Shown here piece after piece: positions 9,585 to 25,610 of a stretch of DNA of 64,000 nucleotides. The position numbers and the translations under genes were made by a program. The stretch's first letter is position 1; each line of letters begins with the position of its first letter. The stretch is from Streptomyces sclerotialus. GTDB taxonomy: Bacteria; Actinomycetota; Actinomycetes; Streptomycetales; Streptomycetaceae. The notes beneath the pieces are model-generated. The model had not been told where the DNA came from and made no database searches. It worked only from the letters and a program-made list of their open reading frames with translations. Location: contig NZ_JBFOHP010000002.1 in NCBI RefSeq assembly GCF_040907265.1, positions 7,626,001 to 7,690,000 on the forward strand, in the 5' to 3' direction.

Positions 9585-10772
9585 ATGGACAGCATTCCGC
9601 GTGCCGCATCCGAAGCAACCGCCGAAGCGAACCCGCTGCGCCGCCTCACCCTCGACCAGCTGCGCCGGCGGACGAGCATGAAATGGCGTACGTACCCGGA
9701 CGACGTGCTGCCCCTGTGGGTGGCGGAGATGGACGTACCGCTGGCCGGGCCGGTCGCCCGGGCGGTCACGGACGCGGTCGCGCTCGGCGACACCGGCTAC
9801 CCGGCGGGGACGGCGTACGCCGAGGCGCTGGCGGAGTTCGCGGCCAAGAGATGGCGGTGGGACGGGCTCGCCGTGGAGCGCACGGCGCTCGTGCCGGACG
9901 TGATGCTCGGCGTGGTGGAGATGCTGAAGCTGACCACGGGGCCGGGCGACGCCGTGGTCGTCAACTGCCCGGTCTACCCGCCGTTCTACCAGTTCATCGG
10001 CAGCGCGGGCCGGACGGTCGTGGAGGCGCCGCTCGGCCCCGACCACCGGATCGACCCCGATGCGCTGGAGCGCGCCTTCCGCACCGCGGCCGCGGGCGGG
10101 CGGCGCGCCGCGTTCCTGCTGTGCAGCCCGCACAACCCGACCGGCACGCTGCACACGGCGGCGGAACTGGCCGCGGTGGCCGGGCTGGCCGCCCGGTACG
10201 GCGTCCGGGTCGTGGCGGACGAGATACACGCGCCGGTGGTGGCCGACGGGACCACCTTCGTGCCGTACCTGAGCGTGCCGGGCGCGGCGGACGGGCTGTC
10301 CCTGATGTCCGCCTCCAAGGGCTGGAACCTCGCCGGCCTCAAGGCGGCCCTCGCCGTCGCGGGCCCGGCGGCCGCCGCCGACCTCGCCCGGCTGCCCGAG
10401 GAGGTCGGCCACGGCCCCAGTCACCTGGGCGTGCTGGCCCACACCGCGGCGCTGCGGGACGCCGGCGACTGGCTGGACGCGCTGCTCGCCGGGCTGGACG
10501 AGAACCGCAGGCTGCTGGCGGACCTGCTGGCCGCCGAGCTGCCGGCGGTGCGGTACGCACCGGCCGAGGCCACCTACCTGGCCTGGCTGGACTGCCGGGA
10601 CCTCGGCCTGGGGGACGATCCGGCCGCGGTCTTCCTGGCGCGCGGCCGGGTCGCCCTCAGCCCCGGTACCGACTTCGGCACCGGCGGCGCGGGCCACGCC
10701 CGGCTGAACCTGGCGACCTCACCGGAGGTGCTGACGGAGGCGGTACGCAGAATGGCCGCGGCCGTGGCCTAG
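9585..10772 (+). CDS. PatB/MalY-type PLP aminotransferase or C-S lyase
   Basis: A 395-residue fold-type I PLP enzyme of the MalY/PatB group, often cystathionine beta-lyases and sometimes aminotransferases. It has [11 protein letters not shown] near residue 45, [11 protein letters not shown] near residue 180, the DEIHAPVV aspartate region, and the PLP-binding lysine in [13 protein letters not shown] near residue 245. The ATG at 9585 is the best start although the ribosome site is poor. Its stop overlaps that of the converging membrane-protein gene by 4 bp. Confidence 0.88.
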   Translation: MDSIPRAASEATAEANPLRRLTLDQLRRRTSMKWRTYPDDVLPLWVAEMDVPLAGPVARAVTDAVALGDTGYPAGTAYAEALAEFAAKRWRWDGLAVERTALVPDVMLGVVEMLKLTTGPGDAVVVNCPVYPPFYQFIGSAGRTVVEAPLGPDHRIDPDALERAFRTAAAGGRRAAFLLCSPHNPTGTLHTAAELAAVAGLAARYGVRVVADEIHAPVVADGTTFVPYLSVPGAADGLSLMSASKGWNLAGLKAALAVAGPAAAADLARLPEEVGHGPSHLGVLAHTAALRDAGDWLDALLAGLDENRRLLADLLAAELPAVRYAPAEATYLAWLDCRDLGLGDDPAAVFLARGRVALSPGTDFGTGGAGHARLNLATSPEVLTEAVRRMAAAVA

Positions 10773-11653
10773 TCATCGTCCGGCGTGCCATCCTCCGTTT
10801 CCCGGTGGCAGCCGGTCGGCATGGCGGGGTGGCGGCCGAGGAGGAAGACGCCGGTCACCACCGCCGCCAGGCCGGCCAACTCGCCCGCCAGTGCTTCGGG
10901 GGTGATCCGGATGCGGTCGCCGAGGAAGCCGATGCCGCAGGCGATGCCGGCGAGCGGTTCGGCGGCGGTGAGCGCGGGCAGCGACATGCGCAGCGGGCCC
11001 GCCTCGAACGCGCTCTGCACGAGCATCAGCCCGGTCACGGCCAGCACCACGATCAGGTACGGCTCCCAGCTCACCAGCAGCCGGCCGATGCCGTGTTCCT
11101 CGGCGATCGAACTGGAGACCCGGGTCAGCGCGTCCTGGAGGCCGTACAGCACGCCGGCCGCCGCGGCCAGCAGCGGGGGCTCCGCCACGAGCCGTACGTG
11201 ACGGGCGGTCAGCACGAGGAGCAGGGCGAGGGCGAGGACGCCGCCGAAGACCAGCCAGTGCCGCAGCGAGCCGGTGTCGTCGGGGCCGCTGTGCGGGCTC
11301 CCGGCGATGATGAAGGCCGTCACGCCGCCGCTCAGCAGGAGCACCCCCGCCCAGCCCGACCGGCCCAGCCGCTCCCCGCTGAGCCACCGCGCCAGCACCA
11401 TGGCGAAGAGCAGGTTGGTGGCCAGCAGCGGTTCGACCCGGGACAGGTCGCCGCGGCTCAGCGCGAGCACGCTGAAGATCTGCCCGGCGACCATGCAGCC
11501 GATCCCCGCGAGCCACAGCGGCACCTTCATCAGGTCCAGCAGCAGCCGGAAGCTGAGCATGTCGGACAGCGGCGCCTCGCGCGCCGCGTGCTGCTGGAGG
11601 ACGAAGCCCAGTCCGAGCAGGCACGCCGCGAGCACACCGAAGAGGTAGATCAT
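10769..11653 (-). CDS. DMT/EamA-type multispanning membrane protein
   Basis: A 294-residue protein with nine to ten hydrophobic segments arranged as two repeats, as in drug/metabolite transporters. The N-terminus [20 protein letters not shown] and the [15 protein letters not shown] segment are characteristic of actinobacterial DMT proteins. Substrate unknown. It lies 27 bp downstream of a second protein of the same general type, so the two probably form a pair encoded by one transcript and could work as a heteromer. Confidence 0.85.
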   Translation of the reverse strand: MIYLFGVLAACLLGLGFVLQQHAAREAPLSDMLSFRLLLDLMKVPLWLAGIGCMVAGQIFSVLALSRGDLSRVEPLLATNLLFAMVLARWLSGERLGRSGWAGVLLLSGGVTAFIIAGSPHSGPDDTGSLRHWLVFGGVLALALLLVLTARHVRLVAEPPLLAAAAGVLYGLQDALTRVSSSIAEEHGIGRLLVSWEPYLIVVLAVTGLMLVQSAFEAGPLRMSLPALTAAEPLAGIACGIGFLGDRIRITPEALAGELAGLAAVVTGVFLLGRHPAMPTGCHRETEDGTPDDD

Positions 11654-11680
11654 GCGGTGACTCCCTGTGTGCGATCGCGC

Positions 11681-12601
11681 TCACCGGGCCGGTGGCGGAG
11701 GCCCGGCCGGTGACATGCGGTCCGCTTCGATCAGCGCCTCCTCCCCCTTGAGCAGCGGGGAACGGGTCAGTACGAGCGCGGAGAAGGCCATCAGCAGACC
11801 GCCCGCCACGGCCGGTACGACGTACCAGCCGCCGCGGACGTGCTCGGCGAAGGCGAAGCTGCCCCACAGGATGGCCACGATCGGGTCGGAGAGGGTCAGT
11901 CCTGGCTGGGCGGCGAGCAGGTTGCCGGCGTGCAGCGCCGACTGGAGGAGGAACATCGCGAGGATGCCGGCCGCGACCATGGCGTACAGCTGCCAGGTCG
12001 CGAGCACCGCGCCGATGCCGTCCTCCCCGTGGCTCATCGCGCCCTTCATGAACGCGGCCGTCAGGCCGAACTGGCAGCCGGCCGCCACGCCGAAGGCGGC
12101 GGCGCGGCGGCTGCCGCCGCTGGGGAGGGCGGGGGCCGCGCGGCGGCCCCACTCCACGGCGGCGACGACGACCAGCAGGTTGGCGCTGACGCCCACCGTC
12201 CAGGCCTCCCAGCCGGCCTCCTCGCCCGCCCCGGCGGCGGGGGAGAGGAAGTACAGCAGGGCGGCCAGCCCCACGGTCATCCCCACGATGGACAGCCACT
12301 CGCGGTGGTGCAGGCGGGTGTGGAACACCCACGACGCCAGCACCAGAGTGACCGGCAGCTCGACGACGAGGATGGGCTGGACGACCGACAGGCTGCCCGT
12401 GGCCAGCGCCGCCGCCTGGAGGACGAAGCCGAGGATCACGCAGAGGAAACCGGCGAACCACACCGGGCGGCTCAGCAGGTGCAGGATCAGCCGCGGCCGC
12501 AGACTGTCCTCACGTGGCAGGCCGCGGCTGGCGCGCCGCTGCAGCACCGAGGCGGCCGCGTTGGCGCAGGCGGCGAGCACGGCCAGGAGGTAGCTCAGCA
12601 C
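11681..12601 (-). CDS. DMT-type multispanning membrane protein, first of a tandem pair
   Basis: A 306-residue membrane protein with about ten hydrophobic segments, similar in architecture to the gene that follows it (both have [18 protein letters not shown] segments after the third helix and a QPGLTLSDPI/LTAAEPL segment in the second half). The pair looks like an old duplication. Such tandem actinobacterial DMT proteins are commonly annotated as EamA or DMT family; the substrate is not known. A GGACG region and the ATG at 12601 mark the start. Confidence 0.85.
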   Translation of the reverse strand: MLSYLLAVLAACANAAASVLQRRASRGLPREDSLRPRLILHLLSRPVWFAGFLCVILGFVLQAAALATGSLSVVQPILVVELPVTLVLASWVFHTRLHHREWLSIVGMTVGLAALLYFLSPAAGAGEEAGWEAWTVGVSANLLVVVAAVEWGRRAAPALPSGGSRRAAAFGVAAGCQFGLTAAFMKGAMSHGEDGIGAVLATWQLYAMVAAGILAMFLLQSALHAGNLLAAQPGLTLSDPIVAILWGSFAFAEHVRGGWYVVPAVAGGLLMAFSALVLTRSPLLKGEEALIEADRMSPAGPPPPAR

Positions 12602-12646
12602 GACGTCCTTCCTCGGCCGTCCGGGGCGGACGGAGCGGTCGGTCCC

Positions 12647-13483
12647 TCAGGCGAAACGCGTGGCCAGCCGCCGGAAGAGAGCGGGGGCGAGGCCCTTGAC
12701 GCGGGCGGGGAGCTGGAGCCAGCCGGGGACGAAGACCTCGCTGCGCCCGTGCGCCACCGCGTCCCAGACGGCGTCGGCGACGCGCGCCGCGGGGATCGGC
12801 CGGGGCCGGGAGCGCTGGTAGGGCGCCCCCCTGCGGGCGAAGAACGGGGTGTTCACGGCGCCGGGTACCACCACCGACACCTGTACGCCGGTACCGGCCA
12901 GTTCGTACCGCAGGCTCTCGGCGAAGGCCGCGACCGCCGCCTTGGCCGCCGAGTAGACGGCTTCCTCGCGTACCCCCACGGCTCCCGCGATCGATCCCAC
13001 GAAGAGCAGGTGACCGCGGTCGCGCTGCACTATGTGCGGAAGCACCCGGCGGGTGAGGTGCACGACGGCGGCCAGGTCCACCGCCAGTACCTCGTCGATC
13101 GCGGCGGGCGGCATGGTGGTGAACGGGCCGGCCCAGCCGATGCCGGCCCCGGCGACGAGGACGTCCACCCCGCCCGCCACGTCGAAGGCGGCGTCGACGA
13201 GCTGTCCGCAGCCGGCCGGTTCGCTCAGGTCGCAGGGCAGCGGCGTGGCAGCGCAGCGGGCCGCGACCTGTCCGAGTCGGGTCTCGTCACGGCCGTTCAG
13301 CAGCAGCTGCCAGCCGCCTTCGGCGGCGAACCGGGCGGCGACGGCGGCGCCGATGCCCGAGGAGGCGCCGGTGATCAGCGCCACCGGAGCCTTGTTCCGG
13401 TGCACCGGCCGGGCGGGGCCGTGGTGTCCGGGCCGGCCCTCGGGGAGCACAGGAGTGTGCGGCAGTGGTCCCGTGGCTTCCAC
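12647..13483 (-). CDS. Short-chain dehydrogenase/reductase
   Basis: A 278-residue classical SDR. The cofactor motif TGASSGIG is near residue 39, the NAG-type motif appears as VAGAG near 110, and the catalytic Ser-Tyr-Lys set as VGSIAGAVG and YSAAKAAV near 160-185. The C-terminal PGAVNTPF loop and the basic tail resemble membrane-associated SDRs acting on lipids or ketones. The first 28 residues before the fold are proline-rich, so a later start is possible. Leads into the DMT pair on the same strand with a 45-bp gap. Confidence 0.88.
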   Translation of the reverse strand: MEATGPLPHTPVLPEGRPGHHGPARPVHRNKAPVALITGASSGIGAAVAARFAAEGGWQLLLNGRDETRLGQVAARCAATPLPCDLSEPAGCGQLVDAAFDVAGGVDVLVAGAGIGWAGPFTTMPPAAIDEVLAVDLAAVVHLTRRVLPHIVQRDRGHLLFVGSIAGAVGVREEAVYSAAKAAVAAFAESLRYELAGTGVQVSVVVPGAVNTPFFARRGAPYQRSRPRPIPAARVADAVWDAVAHGRSEVFVPGWLQLPARVKGLAPALFRRLATRFA

Positions 13484-13617
13484 AGGAGACCTCCTCCGGG
13501 ACGGTACTCACCCTCAGCGCCTGTGCCCTGACCCGTGCCGGGCCGGACGCAGGCTCCGACTTTCTGACCAGCATGACACGACGTTCGTGATGATCCGGGC
13601 AATTGCCGTCACAGGGG

Positions 13618-14373
13618 TCACCGCTCCGTGTCGTCGGCCCCGTGGTCACGCAGCGGGCCCACGGTGAGGCCCTGCCGGCGGCAGTGCTGCACCAGTACGG
13701 GCAGGGCCTGGAGCGTGGCGCGCCAGGAACCGGGCGCCGACGTCCGGTCGCTGTCGTGCAGCAGGACGGTCGCGCCGCCCTCCAGACGGCGCTCCACGGT
13801 GCGCACGATCGTTTCCGCGGACGCGCCCGCCACCCAGTCCCGGCCCCACGCCGACCACAGCACCGTCCGCAGCCCCAGGCGGTGCGCCGCCGCCCAGCGG
13901 CCGCCGGTGAGGATGCCGTACGGCGGCCGGTACCACCGTGGCCGGACGCCGCAGACGTCCGTGACCGCGCGGACGGCCCGGCGCAGATCGCGCAGTTCGC
14001 GCACCGGCCCCGGCCACCACGGCCGGCGGTGGTCCCACCCGTGCAGCCCCACTTCGTGTCCGCGGGACACCAGCTCACGCGCCGTCTCGGGTGCCGCGGT
14101 CAGTTCGGAGCCCAGGAGGAAGAAGGTCGCCCGGACGCCCAGACCCTCCAGCGCGTCGAGGAAGTGCGGCGTGCTCGCGCGGTCGGGGCCGTCGTCGAAG
14201 GTGAGGGCGATGTGGTCCGGAGGCCCCTGCCCGTCCAGGCGGGGGAAGAGGAGGCGCCGTACGGGAGGCAGCCAGGTGCCGGCCGGTCCGATGTGCAGCG
14301 TGGCCACCGCTGTCGCGGCCGCTGCCGTCGCCTGCCACGCGGCGGGCCCCGGCGGAGGACGGTCGATGCGCAT
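13618..14373 (-). CDS. Polysaccharide deacetylase (NodB homology, CE4)
   Basis: A 251-residue protein with a NodB domain that removes acetyl groups from N-acetyl sugars in peptidoglycan, chitin or similar polymers. Motif 1 is LTFDDGPDR (metal-binding and catalytic Asp) near residue 57, motif 2 is SRGHEVGLHGWDH near 105, motif 3 RWYRPPYG near 145, and motif 5 LLHDSDR near 205. A hydrophobic N-terminal stretch may be a signal or anchor. It is divergent from the glycosyltransferase gene. Confidence 0.9.
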   Translation of the reverse strand: MRIDRPPPGPAAWQATAAAATAVATLHIGPAGTWLPPVRRLLFPRLDGQGPPDHIALTFDDGPDRASTPHFLDALEGLGVRATFFLLGSELTAAPETARELVSRGHEVGLHGWDHRRPWWPGPVRELRDLRRAVRAVTDVCGVRPRWYRPPYGILTGGRWAAAHRLGLRTVLWSAWGRDWVAGASAETIVRTVERRLEGGATVLLHDSDRTSAPGSWRATLQALPVLVQHCRRQGLTVGPLRDHGADDTER

Positions 14374-14441
14374 GCCGTCCAGTATGGTCGCGTACGTTGC
14401 GAAATGCTCGGGAATGGCATCCGGACCGGGGGCGTGGGCAC

Positions 14442-15629
14442 ATGGGCGGACGATTCGTCATCCTCAGCGCCGGCATGGGAGCCGGCCACCACGCGGTGGC
14501 CGGAGAGCTCGCCCACCGGCTGACCGGCCGCGGCCACCGCGTCGCCACCCTCGACGTCCTGGACCTGCTGCCGGCCGGGGCCGGCGCCGCCCTGCGCGGC
14601 TTCTACGCCGCCACGATCCGCCACGCGCCCGCGCTCTACGAGGCGATCTACCGCGCCTACTTCGTCCCCCGGCCGGCGTCCGCCACCGGCCGCCCGGGCC
14701 CCGACACCTCGCCCGTCGTCGCCCCCGCCGCCCGCGCTTTGCGGCGGCGCCTGGACGGCGAACGGCCCGACGCCGTCCTCGCCACCTTCCACCTGGCCGC
14801 ACAGGTCAGCGGCCGGCTCCGGGAGGCCGGCGCGCTGCGCTGCCCGAGCATCGTGGTGCTCACCGACTTCGCCGTCCACCGCCAGTGGCTGCACCCCGCC
14901 AACGACCTGCACCTCTGCCCGACCCGGCAGACCGCGCAGGACATCAGCCTGCTCGGCGGGCGCGGCGCCGAGCAGGTCGGCCCCGTGGTGCCCGCCGCGT
15001 TCCACGCCGCCCCGGCCCCCGCCCGTACCGCCGCCTTCGCCCGCCGCTTCGCGGTGCGGGCCCCGGGCCGTACCCCCGTCCTGCTCAGCAGCGGCGCCTG
15101 GGGCGTCGCCTCGCACCTGGCGCGCACGGCCGCGCTGCTCCGCGACGGCGGCTACCTCCCGGTGGTGATGTGCGGCCGGAGCCGGGCGCTGCGGCGGCGG
15201 ATCGGCCGGGTGCCCGGGGCCGTCGCGCTCGGCTGGGTGGCGGACGTACCGGCCCTGATGGCGGCGGCCGGGGCGCTGGTGGAGAACGCGGCGGGACAGA
15301 CCGCGGCACAGGCCCTGGCGGCCGGCCTCCCGGTGGTCAGCTACCGGCCGATCCCCGGGCACGGCGCGGCAGGCGCCCGCCGGATGGCCGCAGCGGGGCT
15401 GTCGAGCCTTGCCGGCGACCCGGCGGAGCTGCTGCGGGCCCTCGGCGAGCTGGCTCCCGACGGCCCGGTCCGGCAGGCCCGTACCGCCGCGGGCCGGGCC
15501 CTGTTCCGGGCGGACGCCGCCGACGCCGTCCTCGCGGCCGCGGGCGGCGCGGACGGCGGATTTCCGGCGTGGCGGGATACCGGCCCCCGGGAGAAACGGG
15601 ACGGGAGCAGACGGCCACCGGAGCGGTAG
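14442..15629 (+). CDS. GT28/MGDG-synthase-like glycosyltransferase
   Basis: A 395-residue protein of the two-domain GT-B fold. The N-terminus ILSAGMGAGHHAVAGELA is the glycine-rich, His-containing start found in MurG/monogalactosyl-diacylglycerol synthase-like enzymes; the second domain holds LLSSGAWGV near residue 220 and the donor-binding region ENAAGQTAAQALAAGLPVV near residue 285. It probably transfers a sugar to a lipid or other hydrophobic acceptor at the inner membrane face. Start chosen at the ATG at 14442, directly before the fold; an upstream TTG would add 15 residues. The neighbouring deacetylase fits a cell-envelope role. Confidence 0.83.
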   Translation: MGGRFVILSAGMGAGHHAVAGELAHRLTGRGHRVATLDVLDLLPAGAGAALRGFYAATIRHAPALYEAIYRAYFVPRPASATGRPGPDTSPVVAPAARALRRRLDGERPDAVLATFHLAAQVSGRLREAGALRCPSIVVLTDFAVHRQWLHPANDLHLCPTRQTAQDISLLGGRGAEQVGPVVPAAFHAAPAPARTAAFARRFAVRAPGRTPVLLSSGAWGVASHLARTAALLRDGGYLPVVMCGRSRALRRRIGRVPGAVALGWVADVPALMAAAGALVENAAGQTAAQALAAGLPVVSYRPIPGHGAAGARRMAAAGLSSLAGDPAELLRALGELAPDGPVRQARTAAGRALFRADAADAVLAAAGGADGGFPAWRDTGPREKRDGSRRPPER

Positions 15630-15705
15630 CGTGAGGCGACATAACGGGGCCCAGCCGACTATTCGGGTCGGAATGGGTGTTCCCGTCATGCCGGGAGGGT
15701 TACCG

Positions 15706-16632
15706 ATGTTCCCCACAGGAAAAGGTCCCAAATTACCGTTCACCAACCCGCTCGAGGCGGTCACCCAGAGCGTGACCGGCAAGATGGCCGACGGACTGGC
15801 CCTCGCCCAGGCCGCCGCCATCACCACACAGGCGGCCACCGCGCTGAACCGCTCGCCGGGCATCGACGACTGGTCGGCCCGCCCCGACGAGGACCACCCG
15901 CGGCCGGTCGTCCTCGTCCACGGCACGTTCGGCAACGCCGAGACCTACTGGCTGACCGTCGCCCCTGTCCTCGCCGCCGCCGGATACAGCGTCTTCCGGC
16001 TCGACTACGGGGCCGACCCCCGCATCCCCGTGATGCACGGCCTCGCCTCCATGGAGGAGTCGGCGGAGGAACTGGCCGCCTTCGTGGAACGCGTACTGGC
16101 GGCCACCGGCGCGGAGAAGGTCGACATCATCGGCCACTCGCAGGGCGGCATGCTCCCGCGCTACTACCTCAAGTACCTCGGCGGCGCCGCCAAGGTGCAC
16201 CACCTGATCGGGCTGGCCCCGAACAACCACGGCACCACCGGCAACGGCATCGCCGCGCTCATGAAGCAGTACCCGATGTCCATCGAGCTCACCAACATGG
16301 TCATGCCCGCGCTCACCGAGCAGCACAAGGGCAGCGACTTCATGAACAAGCTCAACGACGGCCCCGACACCGTCGAAGGAGTGCGCTACACCGTCATCGC
16401 GACCAAGTACGACGAAGTGGTCACGCCCTACACCTCGTGCTGGCTCCGGGGCCCGGACGTCCGCAACGTCCTCCTCCAGGACCTGTGCGTCGCCGACCTC
16501 AGCGAGCACAACGCCGTCGTCTACTCGCCGTTCGCCATGCGCGAGGTGCTGCGCGCGCTCGCACCGGCGAAGCCGGACAAGACCAAGGAGGCCGCCCCGG
16601 CGGCGGCGCCGCAGCCGAAGCCGGCCCCCTGA
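15706..16632 (+). CDS. Alpha/beta-hydrolase lipase (LipA/triacylglycerol lipase type) with TTA codon
   Basis: A 308-residue hydrolase with VVLVHGTFGNAETYW (oxyanion region, about residue 65), nucleophile elbow IIGHSQGGML (about 145), Asp in YDEVVTPYTS and His in LSEHNAVV near 275. This matches Streptomyces extracellular-type lipases/esterases. There is no strong signal peptide and an alanine/proline/lysine tail at the C-terminus. The ATG at 15706 has GGGAGG 7 bases upstream. Codon 10 (15733-15735) is TTA, so production likely depends on the bldA tRNA. Confidence 0.88.
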   Translation: MFPTGKGPKLPFTNPLEAVTQSVTGKMADGLALAQAAAITTQAATALNRSPGIDDWSARPDEDHPRPVVLVHGTFGNAETYWLTVAPVLAAAGYSVFRLDYGADPRIPVMHGLASMEESAEELAAFVERVLAATGAEKVDIIGHSQGGMLPRYYLKYLGGAAKVHHLIGLAPNNHGTTGNGIAALMKQYPMSIELTNMVMPALTEQHKGSDFMNKLNDGPDTVEGVRYTVIATKYDEVVTPYTSCWLRGPDVRNVLLQDLCVADLSEHNAVVYSPFAMREVLRALAPAKPDKTKEAAPAAAPQPKPAP

Positions 16633-16650
16633 CGCACCCCGCAAGGAGGA

Positions 16651-17634
16651 TCAGGTGCCCGCGTGCAGCGCGGGCACCAGTTCCCGCGCCGCCTCGGCCA
16701 GCTGATCACGCTGCGCCCCCGGGTCCAGCGACCCGATGCGCAGGATCACATGGCGCGCACCGGCCCGCACGTACCCGCCGAGCCACTCCGCGCACTCCTG
16801 CGCGCTGCCGTACCCGAACGCCTGGAACTCCGCCATCTGCTCCAGCGAGCGCCCGTAGTACGCCTGGGTGTAGGCGTCCAGCTGCTTGCGCGCCGCAGCC
16901 CGGTCCGGATCGACCGCCACCGTCGCGTACAGGCCCGGCGTGACGGCGTCCGCCGGGCGCCCCCGCTCAGCGGCCAGCTCACCGATCCGCTCCCAGGCCC
17001 GTGCGTAGGCGCCCGCGTCCGGCAGGAACGGCAGCCATCCGTCGTACAGTTCCGCCGTCCGCGCCAGCACCCGCGGGGTGTCGCTGCCCGCCAGCCAGAG
17101 CGGGGGACCGGCGGGCGAGGACGGGGTGGGCAGCCGGCCGAAGGAACCGGGCGGCCCGTCAGCGGCCGGCGCGCCGCCGCGCCACACCTCCCGCCACCGC
17201 CGGACCGTCGCGTCCAGCCGCGCGAAGCGCCCGGTGTACGCCACGTCCACCGCGGCGAACTCCGCGGCCGTCTCCGGCACCGGGAAGCCCGCGCCGAGCC
17301 CGGCGATCAGACGCCCCGCGGCCGCCCGGTCCAGGCTCGCCAGCTGGTGCGCGCCGAGCAGTGGGTGCCGCAGGGCCGCGGTGAAGGCCGCCGTGCCCAG
17401 CGTGACCCGGGTGGTGACGGCCGCCGCCGCGGCCAGTACCACCACCGGGTCCAGTCGGGGCCGGGCCAGCAGCGAGTCCCCCGTCCACACCGAGTCGTAA
17501 CCGAGCCGTTCCGCCTCGCGGGCGAAGTCCAGCAGCGGTGCCACGGTGTGGTCACCGTTGATCGCCGCCTCCCGCGTCGGCAGCAGGACACCGACCAGCG
17601 GCCGCCGTCCGTCCGTCCGTTCCCCGGTGCTCAT
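16651..17634 (-). CDS. LLM-class flavin-dependent oxidoreductase
   Basis: A 327-residue bacterial-luciferase-like TIM barrel using FMN or F420. Typical stretches are AERLGYDSVWTGDSLL near residue 40, the TRVTLGTAAF segment near 75, and GRLIAGLGAGFP near 105. The ATG at 17634 has GGGAGG six bases upstream; an in-frame GTG/ATG further out is less likely. It is the last gene of the minus-strand ACP-PKS-ligase operon (27-bp gap from the ligase), which makes a tailoring oxidation of the PKS product plausible. The substrate is unknown. Confidence 0.86.
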   Translation of the reverse strand: MSTGERTDGRRPLVGVLLPTREAAINGDHTVAPLLDFAREAERLGYDSVWTGDSLLARPRLDPVVVLAAAAAVTTRVTLGTAAFTAALRHPLLGAHQLASLDRAAAGRLIAGLGAGFPVPETAAEFAAVDVAYTGRFARLDATVRRWREVWRGGAPAADGPPGSFGRLPTPSSPAGPPLWLAGSDTPRVLARTAELYDGWLPFLPDAGAYARAWERIGELAAERGRPADAVTPGLYATVAVDPDRAAARKQLDAYTQAYYGRSLEQMAEFQAFGYGSAQECAEWLGGYVRAGARHVILRIGSLDPGAQRDQLAEAARELVPALHAGT

Positions 17635-17660
17635 CCGTTGCCTCCCGACCTGACGTACCG

Positions 17661-19271
17661 TCAATTGACCTTGCGTTCCCGGCCCTGCCACAGCGGGTCC
17701 CGCAGGGCACGGCGCAGCACCTTGCCGTTGGGGTTGCGCGGCAGCTCGGCCAGGAACTCGTAGACCGCGGGGATCTTGAAGTCGGCGAGCCGGCCCCGCA
17801 GGAACCGCATCAGCTCACGCGGGGTGGCCCGGCCGTCCGGCCGCAGCACGACGTACGCGTGCAGGGCCTCGCCCCAGCGTTCGTCCGGCACGCCCACGAC
17901 GGCCGCCTCGGCCACCGCGGGATGCGCGGCGAGCGCGTGCTCGATCTCGGTCGGATAGACGTTCTCGCCGCCGATGATGACCGTGTCGTCGATCCGGTCG
18001 CTGAGGAAGAGATAGCCGTCGGCGTCGAGCCGGCCCGCGTCCCCCATGCGGACCCAGCCGTCCCGTACCGTCTCGCGGGTGGCCGCAGGCTGCCGGTGAT
18101 AGCCCAGCATGCGCGCGGGGCTGCGGACCCAGACCTCGCCGACGGCACCGGGCGGCAGCTCCCGGCCGTCCTCCCCGGTGATCCGCAGGTCGATGCCGGG
18201 GTAGGCCCGCCCGGCCGCCGCCAGCCGCGGACTGCCGGGCACGTGGTCACCGGGCGGCAGGCAGGCCGCGAAGTTCCCCGTCTCGGTGCTGCCGTAGATC
18301 TGCGCGAACTCGCAGCCCATCGTCTCCAGACAGCGCCGCAGGAGCGGTTCGGAGATCGGCGCGCCGCCGTAGACCACCTTCCGTACGGAGCGGAAGGCGG
18401 CGGGCCCGGCGCCCGGCTCGGCCAGCAGCATCTGGAGCATGGCGGGCGTCAGCAGGCCCTGGGTGATGCCGAGTTCGCCGATCTGCCGGAGCACGTCACC
18501 GGGGACGAACGCCGGCATGCTGACCATCGTGGCCCCCGCGACGAAGCCCTGCATCGCGTAGGACAGGCCGCCGATGTGGAAGCCCGGCATGCCGATCAGG
18601 CACCGGTCACCCGGCCGCCAGTCCACCCAGTCGCAGCCGTGCCGCACCAGCGCCTCGTCGACGCCGAAGAAGGCGCGGTGGGCCAGTACCACGCCCTTGG
18701 GCAGCCCCGTGGTGCCGCTGGTGTAGATCTGTGCCACGGCGTCGTCGGGGGCGGGCGCGGGGCCGGACAGGCGACCGCCGGACGGGCGGCCGGCCTTCCA
18801 GGCCAGGAAGCCCGAGCCGCGGCCCTCGGCGGAGTCCAGTGGCACCACCGCACACAGCTCCGGCAGGACCGCGCCGAGCTCCCCGGCGACGGCCAGCCGC
18901 TCGCGCTCGGCGAAGAGCAGCTCGGTGCCGGAGTCGCGCAGGATGTGCGCGATCTCCTCACGGGTCAGCCGCCAGTTGACCGGCACCAGCACGGCGCCGC
19001 TCTTGGCGCAGGCCAGCGCGATCTCGTAGAAGTGCTCGGACTCCTTGCCGAGGTAGGCCACCCGGGAGCCCGGACCGAGGCCGGCCGCGCGCAGCGCGTG
19101 CGCGGTGCGGTCGCTCTCCTGGTGGAGCTGTCCGTACGTGAGCGTCCGGCCCTCGCACAGCACCGCCGGGTGGCCGGCGCGGTCGGCGGCCTGCCGGGCC
19201 GCGACCGCGTCCAGCGTCCGCGGCCGGACCGTCCGCCGGGCACGTACGAGCGTGTCGTCCTGCATCCTCAT
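17661..19271 (-). CDS. Acyl-CoA/acyl-ACP synthetase (AMP-dependent ligase)
   Basis: A 536-residue ANL-family ligase that adenylates a carboxylic acid and passes it to CoA or an ACP. Visible are the P-loop-like YTSGTTGLPKGVV near residue 182, the YGSTETGNFA motif near 325, GDAGRLDADGYLF near 408, and the catalytic Lys in RNPNGKVLRRAL near 520. It follows the PKS terminal ACP by 8 bp and precedes the LLM oxidoreductase, so it is in the PKS operon. It may activate a starter acid or reactivate a released chain; which of these is not visible in the sequence. Confidence 0.9.
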   Translation of the reverse strand: MRMQDDTLVRARRTVRPRTLDAVAARQAADRAGHPAVLCEGRTLTYGQLHQESDRTAHALRAAGLGPGSRVAYLGKESEHFYEIALACAKSGAVLVPVNWRLTREEIAHILRDSGTELLFAERERLAVAGELGAVLPELCAVVPLDSAEGRGSGFLAWKAGRPSGGRLSGPAPAPDDAVAQIYTSGTTGLPKGVVLAHRAFFGVDEALVRHGCDWVDWRPGDRCLIGMPGFHIGGLSYAMQGFVAGATMVSMPAFVPGDVLRQIGELGITQGLLTPAMLQMLLAEPGAGPAAFRSVRKVVYGGAPISEPLLRRCLETMGCEFAQIYGSTETGNFAACLPPGDHVPGSPRLAAAGRAYPGIDLRITGEDGRELPPGAVGEVWVRSPARMLGYHRQPAATRETVRDGWVRMGDAGRLDADGYLFLSDRIDDTVIIGGENVYPTEIEHALAAHPAVAEAAVVGVPDERWGEALHAYVVLRPDGRATPRELMRFLRGRLADFKIPAVYEFLAELPRNPNGKVLRRALRDPLWQGRERKVN

Positions 19272-19535
19272 CGCCCTTTCAGCCCAGCTGCCGGTCGAGG
19301 AAGTCGGTGAGCCGGTCCACGGAGGGGTGGTCGAACGTGACCGAGGCGGGCAGCGGCACGCGCAACGCGGTCTCCAGGGCGTTCTTCAGCTCCACCGCGG
19401 CGAGCGAGTCCAGCCCCAGCTCCAGGAAGACCGCGTCCGGCGCCACGTCGTCCGTGCCGTCGAAGTGCAGCATGTCGGCGATCCGGCCCCGCAGGTACGT
19501 GTTGAGTGCCGCCCTGCGCTCCTCGGCGGGCAGCG

Positions 19536-25595
<6,060 letters not shown>

Positions 25596-25610
25596 GGCTG
25601 GTTCCTTCCC

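Noticed and set aside
16651..17634. LLM oxidoreductase as the amine N-hydroxylase
   Set aside because: Possible, but known azoxy-pathway N-hydroxylases such as VlmH have the acyl-CoA dehydrogenase fold, which another cluster protein has; I leave the LLM role open.
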